Shown one piece after another: positions 52,736-62,894 of a DNA stretch of 64,000 nt (positions are counted from its first letter, which is position 1; each line of letters begins with the position of its first letter). Origin of the DNA: Cryobacterium sp. Y57 (GTDB lineage Bacteria > Actinomycetota > Actinomycetes > Actinomycetales > Microbacteriaceae); NCBI RefSeq assembly GCF_002929505.1, contig NZ_PJJL01000071.1, forward strand, positions 1-64,000, written 5' to 3'. Position numbers and translations under genes: made by a program. The notes beneath the pieces were generated by a model. It was not told the DNA's origin. It saw only the letters and a list, made by a program, of their open reading frames with translations, and made no database searches.

Positions 52736-52992
52736 GAGCAGACTCCTTGATAGCGTCCGGCGTATCGACCAGCAGGTGAAGTTCGACGGTCGGCAGGGAA
52801 ACGGTGAGAACGGGAGAGGGGACGGAAACGGAGTACCGAGATTCCGTAAAAATTTTTTACCCACGATGCTCGAGGCCGTGTTAGATTCTTTCTCACCAAA
52901 GAAAACGCGTCTCTTTTGTGGAGAAAATTCGAGCAAAGCGCGTTGGAGACAGGGAACCATCCGAGGTTCCGACGGCGGGTCGATTGTTGGCC
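52736..52992. promoter_or_regulatory. Divergent promoter region with inverted repeat
   Basis: This spacer between the membrane protein (minus) and GH16 (plus) genes holds an AT-rich palindrome GTAAAAATTTTTTAC (52846-52860) and an imperfect inverted repeat at 52889-52926 (arms TTTCTCACCAAAGA and TCTTTTGTGGAGAAA). Both stand out from the GC-rich surroundings and may bind a regulator of the two divergent genes. Confidence 0.45.
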
Positions 52993-54186
52993 ATGGGCTT
53001 GGTCTCTAGTAGTCATGACCAATCGAGGGGCACCACCATATCCAGATATCACGGCGCTATTCGGCATGCCCGCACGCTGACCGCCGCATTGACCGTGGGC
53101 ATTCTGCTCGCATTGAGCCTGACCGCGACGGCTCCGGCCTTCGCGGCCACGAGCTACTCGGCCACGAGCGTGACGGCCTCCGTAACCGGAACTTCCGTGC
53201 GTGCAACCGCACGAATAGCGAGTAGCCAGTCCGTCACCGCCACACAAGTTGGAATCTGTGCCCGCAGCGCGTCGAAGGCAAACGTCGACTTTCCGCTGAA
53301 GTCCAATGTGCCCCTTACCCGCACGGGCACTTCCTTGGCCAAAACTGCCACATTTGCTGCGGGTACCTTCAGCTATTGGCCCTGCGTGAACGTGGGCGGC
53401 AGCTGGACCGACATTGGCCCGGTCAGATACTTCACCGTGGCAGCGGCGAACACGAATCCGGCTCCGGCTCCGGTGCCCACGGTCACAAACCCGAGCGGCG
53501 TCGCCATGCCGGTCGGGGATCTCACCGGCTGGAAGCAGACCTTCACCGAGGATTTCACGGCACCGCTGGCACGGGGTTCGTTCCCTGGATCGTATGGATC
53601 GAAATGGCTCAGTTATACCGGATTCACCGACACCTCGAAAATGGGCGACTACGACCAGCGAATCATTTCGGCCCAGGACGGTAACTTGGATCTGCTCCTG
53701 CACACGGAAAACGGTCGTCCCCTCGGCGCTGCCCCGGTTCCCCTCGTGAACGGTCAGTGGGGTGGCCAAGTTTATGGGCGCTTCAGCGTGCGGATGAAGG
53801 CCGACCCGGCCGCTGGTTATGGCACAGGCTTTCTGCTCTGGCCTGACAGCAACAACTGGAACGATGGTGAGATCGACTTTCCGGAGAGCGGACTCACGGA
53901 CGTCGTGAAGGGTTATAACCACTGTCTCGCCAGCCCGTCGCGTAACTGCTTAGTCGTCAACACTTCCGCAAAATACTCCGACTGGCACACGTACACCATC
54001 GATTGGACACCGCAGCGGCTCAGCTTCATCATCGATGGCACCGTCATCGGTTCGACCACGACGAACATTCCCACCAAGCCATTGCACTGGGTGATGCAGG
54101 TCGGCACGACCGGCGTGACGCCGGCGGCATCGACGACTGGCCACCTACTGATCGACTGGGCCACGATCTACAACTACGTTCCATAG
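52993..54186 (+). CDS. Secreted glycoside hydrolase family 16 protein
   Basis: The 397-residue protein starts with a signal peptide (HARTLTAALTVGILLALSLT, cleaved near AFAATS), then a domain of about 110 residues with paired Cys, a Pro-rich linker (NPAPAPVPTV) and a GH16 beta-sandwich. The catalytic ExDxxE lies in DGEIDFPES (Glu293, Asp295, Glu298). GH16 enzymes cut beta-1,3 or beta-1,4 glucans and related polymers. In this polysaccharide region it may trim or release the polymer made by the neighbours. The start is uncertain; ATG 52993 precedes the signal peptide by about 30 residues. Confidence 0.88.
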   Translation: MGLVSSSHDQSRGTTISRYHGAIRHARTLTAALTVGILLALSLTATAPAFAATSYSATSVTASVTGTSVRATARIASSQSVTATQVGICARSASKANVDFPLKSNVPLTRTGTSLAKTATFAAGTFSYWPCVNVGGSWTDIGPVRYFTVAAANTNPAPAPVPTVTNPSGVAMPVGDLTGWKQTFTEDFTAPLARGSFPGSYGSKWLSYTGFTDTSKMGDYDQRIISAQDGNLDLLLHTENGRPLGAAPVPLVNGQWGGQVYGRFSVRMKADPAAGYGTGFLLWPDSNNWNDGEIDFPESGLTDVVKGYNHCLASPSRNCLVVNTSAKYSDWHTYTIDWTPQRLSFIIDGTVIGSTTTNIPTKPLHWVMQVGTTGVTPAASTTGHLLIDWATIYNYVP

Positions 54187-54187
54187 A

Positions 54188-55360
54188 TCAACCCACCAGT
54201 TTCGACGTGCGACGACTGCCAGCGAGACGGCCGGGTTTCCTTACCCGCCCGTATCGCTGAAGCAGTTGCTCGAGGCGGTTCACGTGTTCGGCATAGGGAA
54301 AGTTCTCTTCGACCCACGCGTGGCAGGCCGCACCGAGCCGCGGCTCGGTGCGGCGCCAATCGAGGAGTGCATCAATTTGCGCCACGAACTCCGTACCGGC
54401 GCCTGGCGCGACCAGGAACCGGTCCATTGTTCCGAACAGGATCTCAGGGATGCCGCCGCTGCGGGAAGCGATGACCGATCGCCCGGTTGCCATCCCTTCG
54501 ATAACGACGCGGCCAAAGGGCTCGGCGTCCAGCGAAGGGACCACGATGATATCGGCGGCATGCAGGAACGGCAGAACCTGTGATTGCGCGGGGAACGGTC
54601 GATAGCTGCCAGGAGTCATCTCGGCGAGAGCACGCTCCACAGCTGGAGCCTCCGTTGCATCCAACGGACCGGCCAGCACGAGGAGCGCCCGTCCTGGCGC
54701 ATAGTGGAGGCGTCGCCAGGCTTCGATCAACGTCAGAATCCCCTTACCCGCGGTGATCCGCCCACAGAACAGCACCACGCGCAGATCTCGGTCAATGCCC
54801 AGCGTTTGACGGGCGTTCTTCTGTTCTTCGCGATCGCCCACGGGATAGTCCGTCGTCAGAATCGCATTGTGTAACACGGTAATTCGTTCCTGCTGAATGC
54901 CCCGGTCGATCCACTGCTTTCGTTCAAATCGGGAGACGGCGATGAAATGGGTAACCCCAACGTTCACGAGACGGGTCCAACGGAAATTCGGAGCGTGGTG
55001 CAGGTGACAGACAATCGGAATTCCCGCGAATCTGGCCACGATCTGAGCCCAAATAATATGTTCAGGACGGTTGAGCCACAGCACGTTGGCGCGCGATTTA
55101 CGAACCAGTTTGGCAGCAGGCCAGAATCGACCCAGGTCACGCAGGGCATGTCTGGGATCGAAGCCGAACCGGAACGGGCCGTCGACGCGTGCGCCCGCGT
55201 CCTCGAGCACGGCACGTTGTTTTCCATCGCGTTCATACAGCACCTGCACGCGGTGCCCACGTTGTAGTAATGCCGTCGAGTCCTGGTACGTGCACAGTTC
55301 GAGGCCCCCGGCTGCCGCCAGCGCTGTTGCCGACGTCAGAATATTCAAATTCCCGCCCAT
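54188..55360 (-). CDS. Glycosyltransferase family 4
   Basis: The 390-residue GT-B enzyme has an N-lobe with GGLELCTYQDSTALLQRGH, and a C-lobe with VVLFCGRITAGKGILTLIEA and the acidic PSLDAEPFGRVVIEGMATGR (E-x7-E) that binds the nucleotide sugar. The ATG start lies one base before the flippase-fusion stop codon. It is convergent with GH16, one base apart. Confidence 0.93.
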   Translation of the reverse strand: MGGNLNILTSATALAAAGGLELCTYQDSTALLQRGHRVQVLYERDGKQRAVLEDAGARVDGPFRFGFDPRHALRDLGRFWPAAKLVRKSRANVLWLNRPEHIIWAQIVARFAGIPIVCHLHHAPNFRWTRLVNVGVTHFIAVSRFERKQWIDRGIQQERITVLHNAILTTDYPVGDREEQKNARQTLGIDRDLRVVLFCGRITAGKGILTLIEAWRRLHYAPGRALLVLAGPLDATEAPAVERALAEMTPGSYRPFPAQSQVLPFLHAADIIVVPSLDAEPFGRVVIEGMATGRSVIASRSGGIPEILFGTMDRFLVAPGAGTEFVAQIDALLDWRRTEPRLGAACHAWVEENFPYAEHVNRLEQLLQRYGRVRKPGRLAGSRRTSKLVG

Positions 55361-55361
55361 G

Positions 55362-58307
55362 TCACGCCCGGCGCTCGACGTGGATGGCCTCAGTAGATGT
55401 TTTCGACCACGCCTGATCTGCTCGTTGGCTGCGCCGGTAGGCCGCTGGACCGCGCCAGTAATTGCCTAGTTCGGTGAGGACGAGCGATCTCGGATACCCG
55501 CCAGTGCACACTTCGACGTGGGCAGGCCCGCGCGATCTTGAGCGGGCGACCCGACCGCCGCGTATACGAGTCGATCCCTGCTGGAGAATGCGCGCCGCAG
55601 CCTGTGGGAGCTGCCAGGCTATCGAGAGCAGGTGACGACGATCATGCTGAATCAACGACACCAACATGGCTGTAAAGCCGACACCGCTCCCCCGGAACTG
55701 GCTGACGAGTCCCGGATAATCCCGCCGATGCCTGTGGTGAACCACAGCTGCTGGTTCATAGGCCAGTTTTCCTCCGGCCCAGAGCACATCGATCAGTGTC
55801 GCCAGGTCTTCTCCTCCGCGTGCCGGAGTGCCAGTGCCCAGCGCGGTGTCAAAGCCCCCCAACCGTTCCAACACCCGGCGACGAAACGCCATGTTCGCTC
55901 CGGCCCCGAAGGCTCCGACCCCGTAGAGCGAAACGCGGCGCTCCAGCGCGCCATCCATGGTGCGCACAGTGATGCGTGATCCGCGCAAGGCTCGCACCGG
56001 CCCGGGTTCGGCTGCAAGGGTGAGGGCCGTAAAAGTTCGTTCCCCGCTGAATCCGCCGTAATAGCGCTCGAACCAAATCTGCGCGGGCGTTTCCAGCTCG
56101 GCTGGCAGGATTAACCCTGTCACCGCGTCAACGTCCGGCTGGAGTACAAAACGGCGACCCAAAGCGCGCAACCACTGGGAGTCCACACGCACATCGTCGT
56201 CGGCATAGGCGACGATATCGCCGGTAGCGGCTGCCATTCCCGCATTGCGGCCGGCGGAAACGCCAGGGCGGGTTTCGCGAATCACTCGTAGGTTAGTGCG
56301 GCCCCTGACCAGTTCAGGAAGCGGGTCACCTTCGCCGATCACCGGACGGTTGTCAACGACAATAAATTCCACCGACGGGTAGTCGACACGCTTGAACGAA
56401 TCCAGGAGCAGTCGCAGCTCTCGCACACGACGCACGGTTGTCGTCACCACGACAGTAATACTCGGAAGTTCCGTATCGGCGATCGGTCGCGAACTCCGGG
56501 AACCGACCGGTTGGGTCTTTTGGATCAGGTGCTGCATTTGGTCAAGCACGGGTGCACTCGTGCCGCCAAGCTCAACGTAAGCCGTCCCAATAGGGTGGCC
56601 TGCGCGCCAACAAACGATGAGCGCACGCTCGTACCGGCTTTCCATGTCCAGCTCGGGGAATGGCTGGTCCACGTCTACCGCGATGATCCGGCACGGTCCG
56701 GGGGCATGGGGGGGCAAGTCCACAAGATCCGCTGGCAGGGCTGGGTTTGGGGCGAATTGCACTGTGTGGGGCAAGAGTGGCTCCTCAGGATTGGAAAAGT
56801 CGGCGCGGACAGAGAGACGTGGCGAGACAATGGCAGCTCGTTCGGACGGGACGGCCCGTACCCGTCGCAATGCTCCGAGGAACCAGGGCAGGCACAGCAC
56901 GGCGATGACGAACCGGCCCGCGTTCCAGCCAGAGGTTTGCGGAAGCAGAACTGACCCGCCTGCGATAAGAACAGTGGCAGCCACCGCACAGATCAGCCGA
57001 GTGGGCGGACGGGCAAAGGCCGGGCGATCTGGCAGAGCTAACCGCTGGAGAGCGGCGAGCATAGCGAACGCGAGAAGGGTAGCCAGGGCAGACCCCAAAA
57101 TGCCGTAAAACGGTACCAGGACAATATTGAGGCCGATGTTTGCGGCCGCCGCGACGATGGCGATGAGGCCAATCGTCTTTCCCCGCCGCAGTGTGATGAG
57201 GAGTCGTCCGGTTGCGCCACTCGCCGCAACGGGGAACGCGGAAATCGAAACCACGAAGACAATGAGGGTGAGGGGTTCCGGACGAAAACTGGAAGGAGCC
57301 ACAATTCGCAGCAAGGCCGGCGCTGCCAGGGTCACACCAGCAACCATTGGCATGAGCAGTCGATAGAGCTCATTGCGAGACTGCACCGCGAGGAGCCAGC
57401 GCTGGCTTTCATCGCGCAGGGCCGCGAAACGCGGCGTCCAGGCCGAACTGGTAAAGGTGAGCAGGAGAATAACGACCGAACCCACCACGTACGCGATTTG
57501 GTACCGCCCGACTTCCTCCGGCCCGAGAATGCGCTGAATTACAATTCGATCGCCCGCGTTGAGCACAAAAATTGCCAAGCCGCCGAGCGCGAGCGGAACA
57601 CCGAGCTTGATCGCACGCCAGGCCACCGGCCAGTCCAGCAATCCCCGTAGCGCCGGTCTAGCCACGATGAGCCCGATAATCATCGCCAGGGTCTGGCTCA
57701 CGACGCCGCCGATCGCGTACGTAGCCGCGTCATTGCGCACGGTCAGGAGCAGGACAACGCCAACCACTAACCCACCAACGGCCGCCAGCACACTGACAAT
57801 TGCGAACGGGCCCAGACGGTCTTCCGCGAGCAGAAGCGCGAGAACGATTTGCACCATCGCCGCAGGGAAAGTCCACAGGATCACGGCGAAGACCAGCGCG
57901 GGATAATCACCAAAGCCGAGGGCGTCCCGCCACAGTGGTGCCGTACTTCCTGCGATCACTGCGACGACGAGCGCGACCACGATGCCCACCGTCATGATTC
58001 CACGAGCCCGATCGGTATGACCGTCTTCGCCCCGCTGCAGCACGAGTGCCTGGTCGAGACCAATGAGTGCCAGAACACTCAACACCTGGTGAAGTGCAAT
58101 CGCGGAAGCGAGGGCGCCGAATTCAGCCGGCCCCAACACGTGGGCCAGAATGGGCGACACGATCGTGCCGGCAACGAGCTGCAGAGACCACACCACGACG
58201 TACAGCAGGCCCCGGCCGAAGAGGTGCGAGGAAGCAGCCGCTTCTGGCTCAGCGTGAGGTGCCACCGGTACGGCGCTACCCGCCGCCCCGGGATCAATCG
58301 TGGTCAC
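55362..58307 (-). CDS. Fused polysaccharide flippase and GT2 glycosyltransferase
   Basis: This 981-residue protein joins two normally separate functions. Residues 30-490 form a polysaccharide flippase (Wzx/MOP type) with about twelve to fourteen membrane segments (LYVVVWSLQLVAGTIVSPIL at the start). A soluble linker domain (about 510-600) matches the N-terminal extension of the GT2 protein at 46810-48129. Residues 610-960 are a GT2 domain with VVVTTTVRRVRELRLLLDSF, the DDD motif near 700 (AYADDDVRVDSQW), GGED near 829 and HHRHRRDYPGL. The single frame is uninterrupted. The fusion could couple sugar transfer to flipping of the lipid-linked unit, which is inferred from the domains alone. It overlaps the GT14-like gene by four bases. 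Confidence 0.92.
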   Translation of the reverse strand: MTTIDPGAAGSAVPVAPHAEPEAAASSHLFGRGLLYVVVWSLQLVAGTIVSPILAHVLGPAEFGALASAIALHQVLSVLALIGLDQALVLQRGEDGHTDRARGIMTVGIVVALVVAVIAGSTAPLWRDALGFGDYPALVFAVILWTFPAAMVQIVLALLLAEDRLGPFAIVSVLAAVGGLVVGVVLLLTVRNDAATYAIGGVVSQTLAMIIGLIVARPALRGLLDWPVAWRAIKLGVPLALGGLAIFVLNAGDRIVIQRILGPEEVGRYQIAYVVGSVVILLLTFTSSAWTPRFAALRDESQRWLLAVQSRNELYRLLMPMVAGVTLAAPALLRIVAPSSFRPEPLTLIVFVVSISAFPVAASGATGRLLITLRRGKTIGLIAIVAAAANIGLNIVLVPFYGILGSALATLLAFAMLAALQRLALPDRPAFARPPTRLICAVAATVLIAGGSVLLPQTSGWNAGRFVIAVLCLPWFLGALRRVRAVPSERAAIVSPRLSVRADFSNPEEPLLPHTVQFAPNPALPADLVDLPPHAPGPCRIIAVDVDQPFPELDMESRYERALIVCWRAGHPIGTAYVELGGTSAPVLDQMQHLIQKTQPVGSRSSRPIADTELPSITVVVTTTVRRVRELRLLLDSFKRVDYPSVEFIVVDNRPVIGEGDPLPELVRGRTNLRVIRETRPGVSAGRNAGMAAATGDIVAYADDDVRVDSQWLRALGRRFVLQPDVDAVTGLILPAELETPAQIWFERYYGGFSGERTFTALTLAAEPGPVRALRGSRITVRTMDGALERRVSLYGVGAFGAGANMAFRRRVLERLGGFDTALGTGTPARGGEDLATLIDVLWAGGKLAYEPAAVVHHRHRRDYPGLVSQFRGSGVGFTAMLVSLIQHDRRHLLSIAWQLPQAAARILQQGSTRIRGGRVARSRSRGPAHVEVCTGGYPRSLVLTELGNYWRGPAAYRRSQRADQAWSKTSTEAIHVERRA

Positions 58308-59281
58308 GACGCCCCGCTCACCACTGCGGCCGGGGCCGAGTGTGACCGGCTCGCATCTATTGCATCCAGGATTGGATCACTCATACCAGTCGTAAATTTG
58401 CGCGCAAATAAGCTCGGGAGCTCTTGTTGGTCGAAGTTCCGCCGGGACAGCACGGCGTCGGTCTGTTCGGTGCCGAGCCACGGTGGGCTCTTGCGGCGAG
58501 TCCCATCCCACCCGATCCACCAGGGCGTGGCACGAATATGTTCGTCTGACCAGTTCGGAAAATACTGAGACGTGCCGAGCAGCGAGGGTATGAAGGTCTC
58601 GTCGGCCACCCAACTGCGGCGCCAGAATCGAACCAGGTCGGGTCGACGATCCGCGATATCGACCACGGCCTGCGCGTGGGCACGAGACAAAATTTTGAGT
58701 TGGGAACCTCCGGATAAGACGATGTCGGGCGGAAGCCGGCGGGGAATTGGGATTCGGATCATGTGCTTTCGCACGGCCCAGTGACGGAATTTCAGCCGAT
58801 CAAGCCCCCCACTGGCTCCCCAACCGTCGTAGGGCAGCGGGTTGATATAGGTGATCGATTGACCGGCACAGGCCGTGAGCGTATCAGTGATCTCCTCGGC
58901 CGAGGCCAATGGGTAGTCGGCTCCGGTGAGCAAAGCGACGTGCGTCACGAATGTCGATTCCAGTGCCGTGCGAAACCCCGCGAGCTCGGCGGCAACATTT
59001 TCCCACCGCGCCCAGCCGGTCTTCATTCGCGGTAGTACCGTGCAGCGCTGGGGAAGGTCAGTAGTCATGGCAGCAAAGACGCCTGGGCTCGCCCGAGAAT
59101 CGCAGTGCAGAAAAACAGGAAACGGATCAAGCGCGTCGATCAGCCGCCGCACGTGCACGGGATCGGTGTGCGCCAGGATCACACAGGCGAGCAACGCTGA
59201 AGCCTCCGGACGATCGCCTGACACCGAGCCCGGGGTGACGAGCGTGGGAATGTCAGCTGAAACGGGGGGAACGCGGCGCAT
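58304..59281 (-). CDS. Core-2/I-branching-type glycosyltransferase (GT14-like)
   Basis: The 325-residue protein has features of the core-2/I-branching GT14 family: ACVILAHTDPVHVRRLIDAL at the start, FLHCDSRAS, HVALLTGADYPLASAEEI, and SWVADETFIPSLL near the catalytic Glu. In bacteria such enzymes add branch sugars to surface polysaccharides. It is the first gene of the minus-strand group GT14-flippase/GT2-GT4, with four-base and one-base junctions. Confidence 0.85.
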   Translation of the reverse strand: MRRVPPVSADIPTLVTPGSVSGDRPEASALLACVILAHTDPVHVRRLIDALDPFPVFLHCDSRASPGVFAAMTTDLPQRCTVLPRMKTGWARWENVAAELAGFRTALESTFVTHVALLTGADYPLASAEEITDTLTACAGQSITYINPLPYDGWGASGGLDRLKFRHWAVRKHMIRIPIPRRLPPDIVLSGGSQLKILSRAHAQAVVDIADRRPDLVRFWRRSWVADETFIPSLLGTSQYFPNWSDEHIRATPWWIGWDGTRRKSPPWLGTEQTDAVLSRRNFDQQELPSLFARKFTTGMSDPILDAIDASRSHSAPAAVVSGAS

Positions 59282-60176
59282 GGGATCCTGTCGGGGTGTG
59301 CGGGTATCACGGGGCTGTATTGCGTTACCGGCAACGCTGACGGTTCGGTACGTGGCGGGGCTGCTGGGCGGTAGCCATGCAGCGGACTCGGTCCGCGACG
59401 CAGTCGCCCTATCCGGATGTCCACTTTTCGATCTCGGCCAAGCCGACTCTCACGGTCGCGCCCTTCACCGCCTCGATCGAGCACCACCCGATCGGGTGTC
59501 CCGGCACGGTGGCATTCGTTTTGGACCACGCATTCTCGACCTGGGCGATCTGGGCGCAACTCGCAGCGACCCCCTTTCCACGCGATTTCCAAAACCCGTC
59601 GGCACGACCTTCATCGCCAGCGGTGACAGAGAGCGTGGGCACGCACCGACCGACCTGCATGTCGCTAATCCGATTGGAGCCCTGAAACACGGGGTTGTCG
59701 CCCGGGTTCGCCAGCATGTTGATAGTCCCCCCGGCAAAAGAATCCAGGCCAGCACAGATCGCACAGGTGTCCACGCGGATCCATTGTCGTCGGATCCAGC
59801 GACGCCGGGACCAGCGGCATCGAAGCGGCCATCTGCGCCCGGGACCGCCCCCTATCGACGGCCGGCACAAAAGCAGCGGTCGTCGTCGTGCGCTGGCCAG
59901 ACGACTGGGGGTGGCGCGGAACATGGAATCCTGTCAGGTCTTCGGGTCCTGGGGCAACGAATGCAACGTTTCGGGTGAGCGCCGCACGAGGGTAAGGCTG
60001 GGTTTACGCATGATCTTGACGCGTCAGCGACCGAACCGGCAGCCCCCATCCGGGGAGTGGGCAGGCATGACATAATGAATGCTCATATTTTGCTAGCGGA
60101 GTCGGTTCGGGTCTGGTGTTTCAGGCCGGACGGGGGGAGACTTGATACACCTAGTTCCCGTGGTATGGAGGTTTTC
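59282..60176. other. Spacer with a possible broken gene
   Basis: These 895 bases lack a clear intact gene. The minus-strand stretch listed separately (59409-59924) has good codon character in pieces. The plus-strand frames over the same DNA are probably shadows. The bases 59930-60176 contain no supported feature apart from the GGAGG ribosome site at 60167-60171 for the next gene. Confidence 0.4.
59409..59924 (-). pseudogene. Possible frameshifted protein of unknown function
   Basis: The downstream part on the minus strand reads like a real protein (GGTINMLANPGDNPVFQGSN, later SCAQIAQVENAWSKTNATVP) with GC-rich third codon positions and four to five Cys. Upstream, the same frame becomes an Arg/Trp-rich string, while the neighbouring frame gives sensible sequence (RSRAQMAASMPLVPASLDPT). 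This switch suggests a frameshift near 59770, by mutation or sequencing error. No family is recognised. Confidence 0.35.
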
Positions 60177-60854
60177 ATGAAACCAGTCCAGGGCAGTCTG
60201 CCCGACATTATGCCCGTGCTTTCGCGTGGCAAGCATCGCACTCCGAAAAGTGGAGCGTGCTTCATGGAATTCGCTTCTTACCTCGCTGGCGAGTCCTGGA
60301 GCGATCATCCAGCCTGCACCCACCCGGAGCTCGCCTCGCTGGCGCGCATGGTCAACGACTGCAGTTCAGACGATGCCAGGTCGCGGCTGGCACTGCTGAT
60401 TCCGTCGGTTATCGGCCTGACCGGTTCCGACAAGCGGGTCGAAGTCATGATCGCGATCCGGGCGGGCTGCGAAGCGCTTCCGGTGGCCAGCCTGGAACGC
60501 CAGCGCGCGCTCGCGGTGGGTGTGCTCACCTGCGAGCGCACCGTATCCGTTCTTGATCCGGCGCTGGCCGAGCAGGTGCGCCCCCTCATTCGGGCTGCCC
60601 TCGATGAAGCGACCGATTCCGAGCGCTGGGCGCGCGGCTTCATCGGTAGCGTGCATTCGTGGTCGCGCACCAAGTTCACGGCGCGTACCGCCGACACAAT
60701 CATTCGCGTTGCCGTGCAGGGCATCGGAGAGGCGTGCATTGGCGACCCGGACGCCCGGTTGTATACCCTGCTCGAACACGCGATCAACGATTGTACCGTG
60801 CTGCTGAAAATAAAGCACGCGGACCGAATGGTGCATCTGCCCGCGCTGGCTTGA
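60177..60854 (+). CDS. Conserved hypothetical actinobacterial protein
   Basis: The 225-residue protein starts at ATG 60177, five bases after a strong GGAGG. It has SGACFMEFASYLAGESWSDH, then THPELASLARMVND, and a mostly helical remainder. I recall similar conserved proteins in actinobacteria without an assigned function, but I cannot verify this. No signal peptide or membrane helix is visible. It ends before a strong bidirectional terminator shared with leuA. Confidence 0.8.
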   Translation: MKPVQGSLPDIMPVLSRGKHRTPKSGACFMEFASYLAGESWSDHPACTHPELASLARMVNDCSSDDARSRLALLIPSVIGLTGSDKRVEVMIAIRAGCEALPVASLERQRALAVGVLTCERTVSVLDPALAEQVRPLIRAALDEATDSERWARGFIGSVHSWSRTKFTARTADTIIRVAVQGIGEACIGDPDARLYTLLEHAINDCTVLLKIKHADRMVHLPALA

Positions 60855-60888
60855 TCACCGGTCCACGGACCGCACCCGGATGGTGCAA

Positions 60889-60926
60889 CGAAAGCCCAGC
60901 TCCGTTTTAACGGGACTGGGCTTTCG
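60889..60926. terminator. Bidirectional Rho-independent terminator
   Basis: CGAAAGCCCAG and CTGGGCTTTCG form a perfect 11-base stem around a 16-base loop, between the convergent ends of the hypothetical gene and leuA. The A/T-rich ends of the stem serve as tails in both directions. Confidence 0.9.
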
Positions 60927-60954
60927 TGTGTGCGAAAAAACAGATGCTGTGGCG

Positions 60955-62784
<1,830 letters not shown>

Positions 62785-62801
<17 letters not shown>

Positions 62802-62829
62802 AGCTAAGGAGGAGCGTACCGTTCAACAC
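62785..62829 (-). CDS. leuA leader peptide (attenuator)
   Basis: A 14-residue ORF reads MLNGTLLLSCRDES with three consecutive Leu codons (CTC CTC CTT) plus an early TTG Leu. It begins with GTG about six bases after a TAGCCT that could be a -10 box, so the transcript may be leaderless. Its 3' half lies inside one arm of the hairpin. Ribosomes stalled at the Leu codons would change folding and raise leuA expression when leucine is scarce, the mechanism known for amino-acid attenuators. This is inferred from layout. Confidence 0.7.
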
Positions 62830-62894
62830 ATTTTCAGGCTAGCACCGTTTGGCACGGTTGCGACCACATGGACGAAGGCCCCGGCAAGCGGATG

